A stretch of 64,000 nt of DNA from Seohaeicola saemankumensis (GCF_020171285.1 NZ_JAIUZI010000008.1:225468-289467), one strand, 5' to 3'; shown: positions 8,459 to 17,341, numbered from the stretch's first letter. Notes: generated from the sequence alone by a model not told the origin. Program-made: numbers and translations.

Positions 8459-9448
8459 TTGCAGAAACCAAAGGGACTGTACTGGTGGTTTTTGGGGTTC
8501 ATCTCAGTAACTCTGTTCGGCCTGGAACTGGTGTTCGACGATGTTCTTTTGACCAGTAAAACCAACGAAATCACTTCGACAACCAAGGTCCTGATTGTAC
8601 TGCTTGGCGGCGGTATCGTCGTCTTGATAGTGCTGACGCTATTGCGCCGCTACCTTCTATGGCAACAAATTGAAAGATCCACACTGGAAGGCAATGACCG
8701 CATCCAGTCCTCCCGCGCATTAAGTGTTGTTCCCCTGGTCCGAGCGATCCTGATCAGCTTTACCGTCGTGATTGCTGGCCTGACGGCACTGTCGGAAGCC
8801 GGTGTGAATATCGGGCCGATGCTCGCAGGGGCGGGGATCGTAGGCATCGTCCTTGGTATGGGTGCACAAAGCCTTCTGCGAGACATTCTTGCTGGTCTGT
8901 TCTTTGTCTTCGATGATGCTTTTCGTATCGGTGAATATGTTGAGATCGGTGAAAGGCGCGGGACCGTCGAAAACATTTCGCTACGCTCCATGCAGATCAG
9001 ACACCATCGCGGCGCCTTGCAGACCGTTCCATATGGCAAGATCGATGCTGTCTCAAACCTGAGCCGTGATTGGACAGTCACGAAGCTGAATTTTCATCTG
9101 CCGCAAGACACTAACATCATGAAGGTCAAGGAGATCGTAAAACGGGTCTCGGCGGAACTCATGAAGCATGAGGAGTTGGGACCAACATTCATCGCGCCGT
9201 TGAAGTTCCAAGGCATCTACGACATTGATCTTTATGGTTTAACGGTCCGCGTCAAATTCACTTCGATCCCAGGCGAACAATTCACCGCGAGGCGAGAAAT
9301 CTTTAGTCGCCTCAAGGAAGCGTTTGCCGAGAACGGTATCGAGTTTGCCCGACGCTCGGTTGCGATCGAAGGATCGCACTTGTCTGACGAACCCTCAATT
9401 CGTGTTGCCGCAGCTGCCGAAGACACCGAAAATAGTGTAGAGAGATAA
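8459..9448 (+). CDS. MscS-family small-conductance mechanosensitive channel
   Basis: The 329-residue protein has two N-terminal transmembrane helices (about 8-28 and 40-62). The third, pore-lining helix is rich in Gly and Ala (AGAGIVGIVLGMGAQSLL, about 120-140). The MscS beta domain follows (FRIGEYVEIGERRGTVENI) and then a cytoplasmic cage domain. These are the hallmarks of the inner-membrane channels that release solutes on osmotic downshock. The start is TTG at 8459, preceded by GGAGGA at a good distance. The gene stands alone on its strand, with the FNR box upstream. Confidence 0.88.
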   Translation: MQKPKGLYWWFLGFISVTLFGLELVFDDVLLTSKTNEITSTTKVLIVLLGGGIVVLIVLTLLRRYLLWQQIERSTLEGNDRIQSSRALSVVPLVRAILISFTVVIAGLTALSEAGVNIGPMLAGAGIVGIVLGMGAQSLLRDILAGLFFVFDDAFRIGEYVEIGERRGTVENISLRSMQIRHHRGALQTVPYGKIDAVSNLSRDWTVTKLNFHLPQDTNIMKVKEIVKRVSAELMKHEELGPTFIAPLKFQGIYDIDLYGLTVRVKFTSIPGEQFTARREIFSRLKEAFAENGIEFARRSVAIEGSHLSDEPSIRVAAAAEDTENSVER

Positions 9449-9765
9449 GCTATATTTTCCCTATTTGGCTCTACTTTTTCAAAGAAGATGATCAACTCCT
9501 GAGCAGGCTCATGCACGGCACAGTCGGCCGAGGTTGATAATTGACAGGGACGAGGCATTTCGGTTCGGTCTGAGCTGCATCGGCATCCGGCAGTTCCGGC
9601 CGCGTTGCAAACATTTCGCCGACTCGGCGTGCTGCAGAGAGCACCGAATGTCCGTTGTCATTGCTGCGCTACGATGCACTTGGTGTTGCGACGGAATTCT
9701 GCAGATGCGGTGATAATGATTGGCTTGGGTCCGGACTGGCTCGCTCCACTCTTTCGCTGCGTTGA
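9449..9765. other. intergenic region at the likely left edge of the prophage
   Basis: About 320 bases lie between the channel gene and the convergent end of the recombinase operon. No gene is supported. The right part (about 9715-9800) resembles decayed non-coding DNA seen between genes in related genomes, so it is probably chromosomal. The phage DNA would then begin near 9800. Confidence 0.4.
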
Positions 9766-10173
9766 TTATGAACGGCTACTTCCGACGACCGGCCGAAAGT
9801 GGTCAGGTTGGTTTGCCCACACTACCGAGAACGGCTCCAGCACCTGGGCCAGCGTCGCCTCTGGTCCCTGCTTCCCATCCAAGATCGCCTCGACAATGTC
9901 CGGCGCGAGCAGCGTGAGCCGCATTACCCGGGTCATATAGGACGGCGCGATTCCCTCACGCTCGGCCAGTTCGGCGATGGTTGCGAACTCACCCGACTCC
10001 AGCATCCGTTTCCAGCGGAACGCGCGGGCCAGCGCCTTGACCAGCGTGTTGTCCGTTCGATGTGGCTGTGCAGCGCCTTCCGGCAAATGCATCTCCTTCC
10101 GCCCGCCGCGCTTCACGAGGCGGAACGGGACATGGAGCATCACCGTGTCGGGGATGGGAACCCCGCGGGTCAT
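9766..10173 (-). CDS. recombinase-associated HTH protein of the integration operon
   Basis: This 135-residue protein starts at the ATG that overlaps the recombinase stop (ATGA). The middle carries a helix-turn-helix stretch (TIAELAEREGIAPSYMTRVM, about 70-90). This small gene regularly follows the large serine recombinase in alphaproteobacterial elements and is probably a DNA-binding accessory factor. The last 12 residues, after VVWANQP, look unlike family members. They may be chromosomal DNA read through at the attachment junction. Confidence 0.65.
   Translation of the reverse strand: MTRGVPIPDTVMLHVPFRLVKRGGRKEMHLPEGAAQPHRTDNTLVKALARAFRWKRMLESGEFATIAELAEREGIAPSYMTRVMRLTLLAPDIVEAILDGKQGPEATLAQVLEPFSVVWANQPDHFRPVVGSSRS
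9793..9804. repeat. candidate attL core (12-bp direct repeat)
   Basis: CCGAAAGTGGTC occurs here, at the outer edge of the recombinase operon, and again at 45227-45238 just past the last phage gene. The interval of 35.4 kb is a normal prophage size. The match is short and was found by eye, so it is only a candidate. Confidence 0.3.
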
Positions 10174-11489
10174 GCGGCTTCCCCAATGCCGCCAGCCAGC
10201 ATCTCGCGTGCGAGGCCGCCGAGCCCATCCACACGGAGCCGGACGTTCAACCCGTCCGTCCCGATCTCTACGCGCTCGACCAGCAGCGTGACAATGCGGG
10301 CCTGCTCGGCAGGGAAGAGTTCGTCCCAGAGCGGATCGAGCTGCTGCAGGGCCGCGCGGGTATCGGCCTCGGTGATGTCGTCGGCGTGGCCGCGCGCGGC
10401 CTTCCACGTGCCCGCCACGATTTCGGGCTGACGGAACACGACGCGGAGCTGGTCAATGACGACGGCCTCGATCTCGCCCGCAGGCACGCGGCCGACCGGA
10501 CACGAACCAGCACCATGCTTCAGCACGGTCTGACTGACATAGTAGCGGTAGAGACGATCCCCCTTCCGAGTATGCGTCGGTGAGAACGCGGCGCCATCGG
10601 GCCCGAACAGCAGCCCCTTCAGCAGCGCGGGCGTGTCGGCGCGGGTCCGGGCGGCGCGCTTGCGCGGGCTTTCCTTGAGGATGGCGTGGACGCGGTCCCA
10701 TGTCTCGCGGTCGATGATGGCGTCGTGCTCGCCGGGATAGCTGTCGCCCTTGTGCACGGCTTCGCCGATGTATGCGCGGTTACTGAGCATCCGGTAGATG
10801 TATTTCTTGTCGATCCGGTTGCCGCGCGGGGTCCGGATGCCGCGCGTACCGACCTCGCGCGCCAGTTCCGTGCAGGACCCGATCTCGAGGAAGCGGTCGA
10901 AGATCCAGCACACAAGCGCGGAGGCGTCTTCGTCGATCACCAGCTTCCTGTTCTCGACGCGGTAGCCGTAGGGCGGCACCCCGCCCATCCACATGCCCTT
11001 CTTCCGGCTGGCGGCGACCTTGTCACGGATGCGCTCGGCCGTCACCTCGCGCTCGAACTGAGCGAAGGAGAGCAGGATGTTCAGCGTCAGCCGCCCCATC
11101 GACGTGGTGGTGTTGAACGACTGCGTGACCGAGACGAACGTCACGCTGTTCCGATCGAACACCTCGACCAGCTTGGCGAAATCTGCCAGCGAGCGGCTGA
11201 GGCGGTCGATCTTGTAGACCACAACCACGTCGACCAGCCCGTCCTCGATGTCCTCCAGCAGACGCTTCAATCCGGGGCGTTCCAGCGTGCCGCCCGAGAT
11301 GCCGCCGTCGTCGTACTGATCGCGGACCAGCACCCAGCCCTCGGAACGCTGGCTGGCGATGTAAGCCTCGCAGGCTTCCCGCTGGGCGTGGAGCGAGTTG
11401 AATTCCTGCTCCAGCCCTTCCTCGGAGGATTTCCGGGTATAGACCGCGCAGCGCAGCTTTCGGACAATCGTTTTGTTTGGTGCGTTCAT
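10170..11489 (-). CDS. large serine recombinase (phage integrase)
   Basis: The 439-residue protein has the resolvase catalytic domain at about 12-160. The nucleophile region is YTRKSS (Ser21), followed by SLHAQREA and the arginine-bearing KIDRLSRS. A Recombinase domain at about 185-290 follows (GYRVENRKLVIDEDASA), and then a zinc-ribbon-like region and a C-terminal part. Such enzymes integrate and excise phages at att sites through a 2-bp crossover. The ATG at 11489 (MNAPNKTIVRKL) was chosen because it overlaps the stop of the DUF2924 gene. The longer open frame upstream is antisense-like Arg-rich sequence. It is the third gene of a four-gene leftward operon. Confidence 0.92.
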   Translation of the reverse strand: MNAPNKTIVRKLRCAVYTRKSSEEGLEQEFNSLHAQREACEAYIASQRSEGWVLVRDQYDDGGISGGTLERPGLKRLLEDIEDGLVDVVVVYKIDRLSRSLADFAKLVEVFDRNSVTFVSVTQSFNTTTSMGRLTLNILLSFAQFEREVTAERIRDKVAASRKKGMWMGGVPPYGYRVENRKLVIDEDASALVCWIFDRFLEIGSCTELAREVGTRGIRTPRGNRIDKKYIYRMLSNRAYIGEAVHKGDSYPGEHDAIIDRETWDRVHAILKESPRKRAARTRADTPALLKGLLFGPDGAAFSPTHTRKGDRLYRYYVSQTVLKHGAGSCPVGRVPAGEIEAVVIDQLRVVFRQPEIVAGTWKAARGHADDITEADTRAALQQLDPLWDELFPAEQARIVTLLVERVEIGTDGLNVRLRVDGLGGLAREMLAGGIGEAA

Positions 11490-11941
11490 GTTCGCCTCCG
11501 ATGGTTCTTCAGGCCAAAGAAGACCCAGCCGTTCCAGCGGGTGCCGGTGATGGCGCGCGCGATGGCGGACAGCGACTTGTAGGGCCGCCCCTGCCAGTCG
11601 AAGCCGTAGGCCGTGACGGTGACGACATGTTCGACGCCCTGCCATTCCCGCAGTAGCCGCGTGCCTGTGATTGGGCGGTCGCGATCGGCGCGGATGCTGC
11701 GCTTCTTGCTGTCCCCACCGTCGAGCTCTTCTCCCAGCCGTTCCAGCCGCCGGACGGTCTCGGGCTTCAGCCCGCCATAAGCGAGTTCCTGGATGCGATA
11801 GGCCAGGCGGCTCTCGAGGTAGCGCCGGTTGAACGGCGGCGGCTCGCTCTCGAACAGGTCTCGCCATTGCGCCTTCAACTCGGATGTTTTTGCCGTTTTC
11901 AGCGCGGCCAGGCGCGCGGGGATGGGATCGTGATTGGTCAT
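11486..11941 (-). CDS. DUF2924 family protein
   Basis: The 151-residue protein matches the DUF2924 pattern: an N-terminal helix (LAALKTAKTSELKAQWRDLF), then RRYLESRLAYRIQELAYGGL, then a C-terminal half resembling a DNA-binding RAMA-like domain (KSLSAIARAITGTRWNGW). It overlaps the recombinase start by four bases and is overlapped by the 75-residue gene upstream. It is likely an accessory or regulatory factor for integration. Its activity is unknown. Confidence 0.85.
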   Translation of the reverse strand: MTNHDPIPARLAALKTAKTSELKAQWRDLFESEPPPFNRRYLESRLAYRIQELAYGGLKPETVRRLERLGEELDGGDSKKRSIRADRDRPITGTRLLREWQGVEHVVTVTAYGFDWQGRPYKSLSAIARAITGTRWNGWVFFGLKNHRRRT

Positions 11942-12165
11942 GCGGTTCTCCGTTTCGAGGTGGTTGCATGACCGCTCTGGTCGGCTGAGTTGTGTAGCGA
12001 AATGTCTCCTGTTTCTGCAGAGAGTTCACCCCTGTCTCGGAGCCGCAACCGGACGAGGCCCAACGCCAAGATGGAGCACAGTTCTGCGCGCCGTTCCATC
12101 GCGGTCATCTTGGCGGGTGACAGTGGGTTTGACCCCAGTCGCGATGTGTTGATCGTGTTTCGCAT
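11938..12165 (-). CDS. small conserved protein heading the recombinase operon
   Basis: This 75-residue protein contains the stretch LSPAKMTAMERRAELCSILA followed by ALGLVRLR. The same sequence type heads many DUF2924-recombinase operons. Its stop overlaps the start of the DUF2924 gene (ATGA). It is predicted soluble and mostly helical. Its role is unknown, and the conserved position suggests a part in control of integration. The operon promoter should lie in 12166-12314. Confidence 0.6.
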   Translation of the reverse strand: MRNTINTSRLGSNPLSPAKMTAMERRAELCSILALGLVRLRLRDRGELSAETGDISLHNSADQSGHATTSKRRTA

Positions 12166-12314
12166 GGGGCAACGCTACCCATGCGCCCGTCGAAAACAAT
12201 GCAGTTCAATGACTTACGGGAATTGCGCGTAGGCAGACGGACGCATGCGTATCGCCTGGTGTCGGATATGTCTTGCGGTCTGGACAGACCGGGCGCGACT
12301 CCTAGGTTTCGCTC

Positions 12315-12851
12315 ATGCGCCTGATCCCATTCATCCTGCTTCTCCTGCCCACATCGCTTTTCGCCAATGACTGGGACGCCCTTGCACAACCCGGCGCGAT
12401 CGCGATCATGCGGCATGCGCTGGCCCCTGGAACGGGCGATCCCGCCACTTTCGAACTTGGGGATTGCGAAACCCAGCGGAACCTTGACGCGCGCGGCCGC
12501 AACCAGGCCCGCGCGATCGGTGCGGCCTTTCGGGAGCGTGGGATTTCGTTCGAACTGGTGCTGACGAGCCAATGGTGCCGGACCCGCGAAACTGCGGAAC
12601 TTCTCAATCTCGGGCCAGTGGTCGAAGCCCCGGCATTGAATTCTTTTTTCGGCAGATACGAGCGACGAGACGGTCAGACCCGCGACACGCTCGCCTTGCT
12701 ACAGGAACACGAGGGCCGCGTGATGCTTGTCACGCACCAGGTCAATATTTCTGCCCTCTCGGGACAAGCGACGCGATCCGGTGAGGTCCTGATCATTCGG
12801 CAGCACGAGGGCGAAATCGAGGTTTTGGGCAGCATCCTGTTGGATCCCTGA
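12315..12851 (+). CDS. secreted histidine phosphatase family protein
   Basis: The 178-residue protein has a signal peptide (residues 1-17, ending SLFAN). It carries the key residues of the histidine phosphatase fold: Arg33-His34 in IMRHALAPG, Arg89 in SQWCRTRETAEL, and His141 in LVTHQVN. This subgroup of short periplasmic members has no firmly assigned substrate. It is not a typical phage gene and lies between the recombinase operon and the repressor, so it is either cargo or flanking host DNA. Confidence 0.82.
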   Translation: MRLIPFILLLLPTSLFANDWDALAQPGAIAIMRHALAPGTGDPATFELGDCETQRNLDARGRNQARAIGAAFRERGISFELVLTSQWCRTRETAELLNLGPVVEAPALNSFFGRYERRDGQTRDTLALLQEHEGRVMLVTHQVNISALSGQATRSGEVLIIRQHEGEIEVLGSILLDP

Positions 12852-12865
12852 GGTATCCCGCTCTC

Positions 12866-13570
12866 CTACCGGCTCGCAATGTCTCGCGATGGCATTTCAC
12901 CCGAAATCTCCAGAATCAGTTTCCGCCGAATGGACTCGGCCAGATCGGCTTCGCTGGTTGCGGTCACGACAAAGGCGCCAAGGCCGCCGATGATCTGCTC
13001 CTCATAAATGGCGCCGAGGTCCGGGTAGCGGGCCGGCGTGTCGCAGAACCTGCAAAGGATGGGCAACCCGTTGATCGTGATCCCGGCCGCGACCACCGCG
13101 TCGCGTGCAAACTGAATGGAGGGCCCGGAAAAGCTGTTGGGGCTGTCGCCCGAGAAATCGATGACCTTGCGCCATCCGTCGAACGCGTTTTGTTCGATCA
13201 GCCGCTTTCCATCGAGCAGGGCCGCACCGATTGCATTGCGGCCATAAGCCTGTCTCGGCGGTGCAATCAACGCGTCCGCAAATGCCTGTGCACTTTCGGG
13301 ACCATCAATCCTGGTCCAATCGACAACAACCGCAGTGTTTGCCGCCCATTCAACATAGGTCACGGCGATTGCGCCGTAAGCGGTGTTGCCGATAGCGGAA
13401 AGAACGCGTGGATCGGTCAACGCCTCGGCATATCCCTGCCTCTGAAACCGGATTTCTTCCTCTGAGATCGATCCGGAGGCATCGGCCAGCAAAACCAGTT
13501 CAAGGTCGACGTCTTGTGCAGCGACCGGGACCGCAAAAAGGAAGGTCAACAGGCAGGAAAAGACACGCAT
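12866..13570 (-). CDS. DUF1194 (von Willebrand A-like) secreted protein
   Basis: The 234-residue protein starts at the ATG at 13570 (MRVFSCLLTFLFAV; signal peptide to about PVAAQ). A vWA-like DUF1194 domain follows, with a MIDAS motif DASGSIS that should bind a divalent cation, and the segment VIDFSGDSPNS. It is probably an envelope protein for metal-dependent protein contact. It converges on the histidine phosphatase gene with only 14 bases between the stops. Like that gene it looks chromosomal rather than phage-derived. Confidence 0.85.
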   Translation of the reverse strand: MRVFSCLLTFLFAVPVAAQDVDLELVLLADASGSISEEEIRFQRQGYAEALTDPRVLSAIGNTAYGAIAVTYVEWAANTAVVVDWTRIDGPESAQAFADALIAPPRQAYGRNAIGAALLDGKRLIEQNAFDGWRKVIDFSGDSPNSFSGPSIQFARDAVVAAGITINGLPILCRFCDTPARYPDLGAIYEEQIIGGLGAFVVTATSEADLAESIRRKLILEISGEMPSRDIASR

Positions 13571-13643
13571 TTTGGAAGGGTAGCACAACTATGAACCCGA
13601 GCCACCAGTAACGGGCTTGTACGTAGCCTCAGCTTCCCGCCCT

Positions 13644-14321
13644 TCAAATCTCCCGCGCGAACCACCTGATCCGCCCGACGATGTGAACTTCCTCGGAGGA
13701 CCGCTCATAAGGGCTGTAGAGCCGATTGTCGGAGATGATCCGCACTGCCGGCGGATCGCTGCTCGGCACATGTTCGAGCCGCTTGGCCACGAGCCCCACA
13801 CCGTCGTCCAGCACGAAGATGCCGGGCGGGTTTGGCGTCCGCCGGGTCAGGTCGACCAGCACGGTATCGCCATCGCGCAGCGACGGTTCCATGCTGTCGC
13901 CCTCGACATGCATCATCCGCAGCTGCGACGGGCTGGCCTTGAGGCTCTCCTTGATCCAGGAGCGCCGGAAATGATAGGCGCGACCACTGTCTTCCTGGAA
14001 CTCGTCGACAACCGCTCCGCCCCCCATGGACGGGCGGGCACCGGCATGGGCGATGGCCACGAATGCCTGGTCAGGGTTTTCGATGAAGGGAGAGACACCT
14101 TCCACTTCACCGATCCCATGCAGCAGCCAGTCGAGATCGACGCTCAGCAGTTCGGAGATTGTCGCGAGTTTTTCCCGGCTGGGATGCGCCGAACGCCCGC
14201 GCAGGATGTCGTAGACGAAGGATCGGTTCACGCCGGCCTTCTCGGCGAGATGCGCCGGGGTGATGTCCAATTGCCGCGCCCGGGCACGCAGACGATCGGC
14301 GAGGGTATGATGTGCGGTCAT
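13644..14321 (-). CDS. phage repressor, XRE HTH plus S24 peptidase
   Basis: The 225-residue protein has an N-terminal XRE helix-turn-helix (about 7-66, with AEKAGVNRSFVYDILRG) and a C-terminal LexA/CI-like S24 domain. Ser143 (GDSMEPSL) and Lys180 (GLVAKRLE) are 37 residues apart, as in LexA. The linker has an Ala-Gly bond (AHAG, about 94) that could be the self-cleavage site. It should keep the prophage silent and be inactivated after DNA damage. It diverges from the 229-residue early gene across a 108-base region holding operator-like repeats. Confidence 0.9.
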   Translation of the reverse strand: MTAHHTLADRLRARARQLDITPAHLAEKAGVNRSFVYDILRGRSAHPSREKLATISELLSVDLDWLLHGIGEVEGVSPFIENPDQAFVAIAHAGARPSMGGGAVVDEFQEDSGRAYHFRRSWIKESLKASPSQLRMMHVEGDSMEPSLRDGDTVLVDLTRRTPNPPGIFVLDDGVGLVAKRLEHVPSSDPPAVRIISDNRLYSPYERSSEEVHIVGRIRWFAREI

Positions 14322-14349
14322 GCTGTCCCCAGCGGTCTGTGGATAATAT

Positions 14350-14398
14350 TAGGACAAAATAGGATTGCCTCGACTCTGTCAAGAAGATAGGAACAAAA
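14350..14398. promoter_or_regulatory. operator-like repeats in the repressor/early-gene divergent region
   Basis: TAGGACAAAA (14350-14359), TAGGATTG (14360) and TAGGAACAAAA (14388-14398) recur on the same strand in an AT-rich stretch between the repressor and the first rightward early gene. Spaced direct repeats here are expected for repressor binding and for the overlapping early promoter. Confidence 0.45.
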
Positions 14399-14429
14399 GG
14401 CAAACAAAAGTGCCGCGATTGGAATCTGA

Positions 14430-15119
14430 ATGGGGCGTATCCGGAAGGCATATTACACACTCGACGAGCTCGTCGAGATCTGGCGATTCCCCGAAGCGGA
14501 TCTCCGCTATGTCGTGGAGAACGACCTGCTCGGGCTCTCGTTCCGCCTCGTTGGCTCCTGGGCGGAAGTGGGCGAATATGAGTCCACCGAAGAGGGGGAC
14601 TGGTTCTCAGTGCCGCATGAACACCTCCGCTATGACGGGCTCGTGGATCTCCACAAGCGCGACGCGATCGCGCTCTTGCGGGATGGTCGGGTAGAGGTTG
14701 CGCATTTCGCAATACGCCCCAACGGCTATGCGTTGCTCCTGCGCGACGAGGAATACGTTGTAGTGAACCGGGGCGATGTGCTGATCCGCTCCGAGGAACG
14801 GCACCGCTTCGAAACCGAGGTGATGTCGTCTCTGATGGCTCCGGTCGAAACCCCCAAGTTATTTGAAAACTTCACCTATCAAGGCCGGACCTATCGCTTC
14901 ACTCCGACCCAGGCCAGGGTTCTGGCATTTTTTTTCGAAGCGGGTCAGTCCGGCAAGCCATGGCAGCGCGGAAAGGTGGCTCTGACCGCCGCTGGATCGA
15001 GTTCATTGAAAATGGGCGATCTGTTCAAGCGCCAACCGGAATGGCGCGATATCGTCGAGCATGACGGTCGCGGCAGCTATCGGTTGGTCCCCGGTCTCTT
15101 GCGCCGACAGGCGGCCTGA
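14430..15119 (+). CDS. conserved phage early protein, function unknown
   Basis: The 229-residue protein is the first rightward gene after the repressor. Its N-terminus (YYTLDELVEIWRFPEADLRY) resembles a helix-turn-helix reader. The C-terminal part (about 140-215, YRFTPTQARVLAFFFEA) looks like a winged helix. Together these suggest a DNA-binding regulator of the early region. An intrinsic terminator follows 37 bases after the stop, so it is its own transcription unit. No family name is certain. Confidence 0.6.
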   Translation: MGRIRKAYYTLDELVEIWRFPEADLRYVVENDLLGLSFRLVGSWAEVGEYESTEEGDWFSVPHEHLRYDGLVDLHKRDAIALLRDGRVEVAHFAIRPNGYALLLRDEEYVVVNRGDVLIRSEERHRFETEVMSSLMAPVETPKLFENFTYQGRTYRFTPTQARVLAFFFEAGQSGKPWQRGKVALTAAGSSSLKMGDLFKRQPEWRDIVEHDGRGSYRLVPGLLRRQAA

Positions 15120-15156
15120 GCGCACCGCCTTTCTGAAGCCTGTCCCGTTTATCTTT

Positions 15157-15180
15157 GCCCGCCGAGGAGGCGGGCTTTTT
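15157..15180 (+). terminator. rho-independent terminator
   Basis: A 7-bp GC stem (GCCCGCC / GGCGGGC) with loop GAGGA is followed directly by TTTTT. It ends the transcript of the preceding early gene. Confidence 0.85.
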
Positions 15181-15397
15181 GATTCGTGGTGCGGCAGGTT
15201 TTGACCATTCGGGTGTGTGCTGCAGGGCAGACGTAAAGGGCGACGCCGGGGGGACACGGGGGCGACGTGTCTCCTGTCCAGACCGACGCGCATTGTTTTT
15301 GCCAGAGAAAAGAAATCGCGTTTGTCTGCCACGTGTCCGCCGACGTCCTATCCTGTCCTGACGCAGTCTCTTCTCAGCATAACGAGAGGAGACACCG

Positions 15398-15694
15398 ATG
15401 CCGCAGAAGCATTGTCTGAACCAGAAGGAACTGGCCCGGCGCTGGGGAATTTCTCACCGCACGTTGGAACGCTGGCGCTACACTGGCCTGGGACCGGCCT
15501 TCCTGAAGCTTGGCGGTCGTGTGCTGTACCGGCTGCCGGATATCGAGGCCTTCGAGCAGAGCCAGCTCCAGCGCACCTTCGCGATCAGCAAGGCCGTCGC
15601 TCGAGTGGAGCAGGCGCCGCGCCGTCTGACCGCCGATCCGGCCAGAGCGACCGGCCCTGCCGATCCGTTCCATCGGGTCGCGCGGGCATGCTGA
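15398..15694 (+). CDS. AlpA/MerR-like helix-turn-helix protein
   Basis: This 98-residue protein has an excisionase-type winged HTH at about 7-52 (LNQKELARRWGISHRTLERW, then GRVLYRLPDIEAFE). The C-terminus is basic. Such proteins act as excision factors or early regulators. It opens a tightly packed early operon running to the helicase, and its stop overlaps the next start. Confidence 0.75.
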   Translation: MPQKHCLNQKELARRWGISHRTLERWRYTGLGPAFLKLGGRVLYRLPDIEAFEQSQLQRTFAISKAVARVEQAPRRLTADPARATGPADPFHRVARAC

Positions 15695-16044
15695 TGGTAA
15701 TCCCGAGCCATGTCAGGCGGCCCTTGTCCGAGCCACGCCTCAGCGACATCGCCTTCTGTGCCTGGATCAGCCAGGCAGGCCCCGGGGAATGCCTCGAGTA
15801 TCACCGCGGTTTTCTCGGCATCGACGTCACACCCGGGATCTCGCTGCTGCCGGAGACAGAGCGTCCTAGCCTCTGTGATCTCGCGCAAATGGCGCTGCGG
15901 GCCTTCGAGGCTGGTCTTGTTCACCTGGTGCAGGTGCGCCTCGGCCCGGACCGCTTCGCCTATCTCGCCATCGCCCGCCGGCGGTCCCGCAGCGCGGAGG
16001 CGTCACTGTCACGGGTGCTTCTGCCGGACCCGGAGGCTGCGTGA
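15688..16044 (+). CDS. small phage early protein, function unknown
   Basis: The 118-residue protein is conserved in alphaproteobacterial prophages at this position, judging from its style (LSDIAFCAWISQAGPGECLEYHRGFL). No catalytic motif is visible. The start is ATG 15688 or 15694. Both overlap the end of the HTH gene, which suggests coupling. The stop overlaps the following open frame. Confidence 0.6.
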   Translation: MLMVIPSHVRRPLSEPRLSDIAFCAWISQAGPGECLEYHRGFLGIDVTPGISLLPETERPSLCDLAQMALRAFEAGLVHLVQVRLGPDRFAYLAIARRRSRSAEASLSRVLLPDPEAA

Positions 16045-16088
16045 TGTCCACTTTTCAATCCCTGTTTGCCATCCTTGGAGACCCGTAC

Positions 16089-16577
16089 ATGCCCTTTCCC
16101 GAGAATGCCCCGACGGCGGACGATCTGCTGTCATTGAGTTCAACCGAGATTGCCGACCTTCCGGTCGAATTGCTCGCGGTGCTGCAGCGCGAAATCGACG
16201 AGCAACTGAAGGCTGTAAAGACGGCCAAGACCCGGCTCGACAGCGCTCTGACCGTCCGCTACGCCGCCCGCGCAGACGAAGAGCGGCGGGCCGCGGGCAA
16301 GGACACCGGCACAGTCCGTTTCGATGATGGCGACTTCACCGTCGTCGCGGATCTGCCGAAGCGGGTCGAATGGGATCAGGATCGCCTCGCCGCCATGGTC
16401 GAGCGTATTCGCGCCGCCGGGGATGACCCGACCGAATATGTCGACATCAGCTTCAAGGTGCCCGAGCGAAAATACACTGCCTGGCCGGATGCGATCCGTA
16501 CCGGGTTCGAGCCCGCGCGTACCGTGAAGGTCGGTGCACTCAAGGTCACGATCGAGCCGAGTGAGGCCGCGAAATGA
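16089..16577 (+). CDS. phage early protein with central helical region
   Basis: The 162-residue protein contains a helical segment (about 30-65) that ends in a charged stretch, and then GTVRFDDGDFTVVADLPKRV and a C-terminal beta-rich region. The ATG at 16089 has GGAG eight bases upstream. Starts at 16041 and 16044 would add 15-16 residues. It resembles a protein commonly encoded beside the 255-residue gene in these phages. Its function is unknown, and an accessory role in replication is an inference from the operon. Confidence 0.6.
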   Translation: MPFPENAPTADDLLSLSSTEIADLPVELLAVLQREIDEQLKAVKTAKTRLDSALTVRYAARADEERRAAGKDTGTVRFDDGDFTVVADLPKRVEWDQDRLAAMVERIRAAGDDPTEYVDISFKVPERKYTAWPDAIRTGFEPARTVKVGALKVTIEPSEAAK

Positions 16578-17341
16578 CCGCGCCTGCTCCCATTCCATCG
16601 AGTGTTCCGGATCTCCCCGGACTGATTGACCGGGCGGCAACCATGCTGGCCAACGCCAAGACGGCTGCCGAGGTGCTCGAAGCCCGTGAAGCTGCCGGGC
16701 TTGCCTACGATGTCGCCAAACGGGCCGCACGTTTGAAAAACGCCAAGTCTGCGCATGATGATCTGATCGCCGCCGCCCATCGCGCGCAGGCCGACGCGCT
16801 GGAAATCGAAGCCGCCGCCAAGCGGCGACTGGCCGATGAATATGATGCGGCCCAGGACCGCGGCGAGGTTGCGGGCCGGTCTCGGAGCTGCGTTGGCGCC
16901 GACAACGCACCTGCAACCGCCGCCGACCTCGGACTACGCCGTGACCAGATCCATGAAGCGCGTCGTCTGCGTGATGCCGAGGCTGCTGACCCAGGCATCG
17001 TGCGCCGCACCCTCGACGAGAAACTCGAGCGTGGTGAAGATCCGAGCCGGGCCGCGCTGCGCAAGATGGTGGTCGATGCCGCCATGCGGGGTATGCGCCC
17101 TCAGCGCAAACCCAGTCGCCGGAACCCGCTCTATGTCCCGCCGACGCCGCAACAGGCCGCCTGGCAGCATGTCACCGGTACGTTCCGCGCCTTCGCAGAA
17201 TGGGCCTCGGACGACACGCTCGCCTTGGCCCGCGAGGGCATGAACGAGGCCCAGGGCAGCCAGTTTCACCATCTAGACGTCGCCGCCATCGCCGCGGGGT
17301 CGAAAGCCTTCACCAAGATCAAGGAGTGGTTCGATGCTTGA
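16574..17341 (+). CDS. helical phage early protein, function unknown
   Basis: The 255-residue protein is rich in Ala, Arg and Glu and is predicted helical over about 20-110, in the style of a coiled coil. It includes LGLRRDQIHEARRLRDAEA at about 116-134, which resembles the helical part of ParB-like phage proteins. Its start overlaps the previous stop by four bases, and its stop overlaps the next start. It probably belongs to the replication module. Confidence 0.55.
   Translation: MTAPAPIPSSVPDLPGLIDRAATMLANAKTAAEVLEAREAAGLAYDVAKRAARLKNAKSAHDDLIAAAHRAQADALEIEAAAKRRLADEYDAAQDRGEVAGRSRSCVGADNAPATAADLGLRRDQIHEARRLRDAEAADPGIVRRTLDEKLERGEDPSRAALRKMVVDAAMRGMRPQRKPSRRNPLYVPPTPQQAAWQHVTGTFRAFAEWASDDTLALAREGMNEAQGSQFHHLDVAAIAAGSKAFTKIKEWFDA

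Noticed and set aside
9605..9940. A 111-codon rightward frame at the left prophage edge.
   Set aside because: It crosses the end of the recombinase-associated gene in antisense and has no protein-like features.
11490..12029. A 619-residue recombinase with a long Arg-rich N-terminus.
   Set aside because: The extension is the DUF2924 gene read in another frame. The natural start MNAPNKTIV overlaps the DUF2924 stop.
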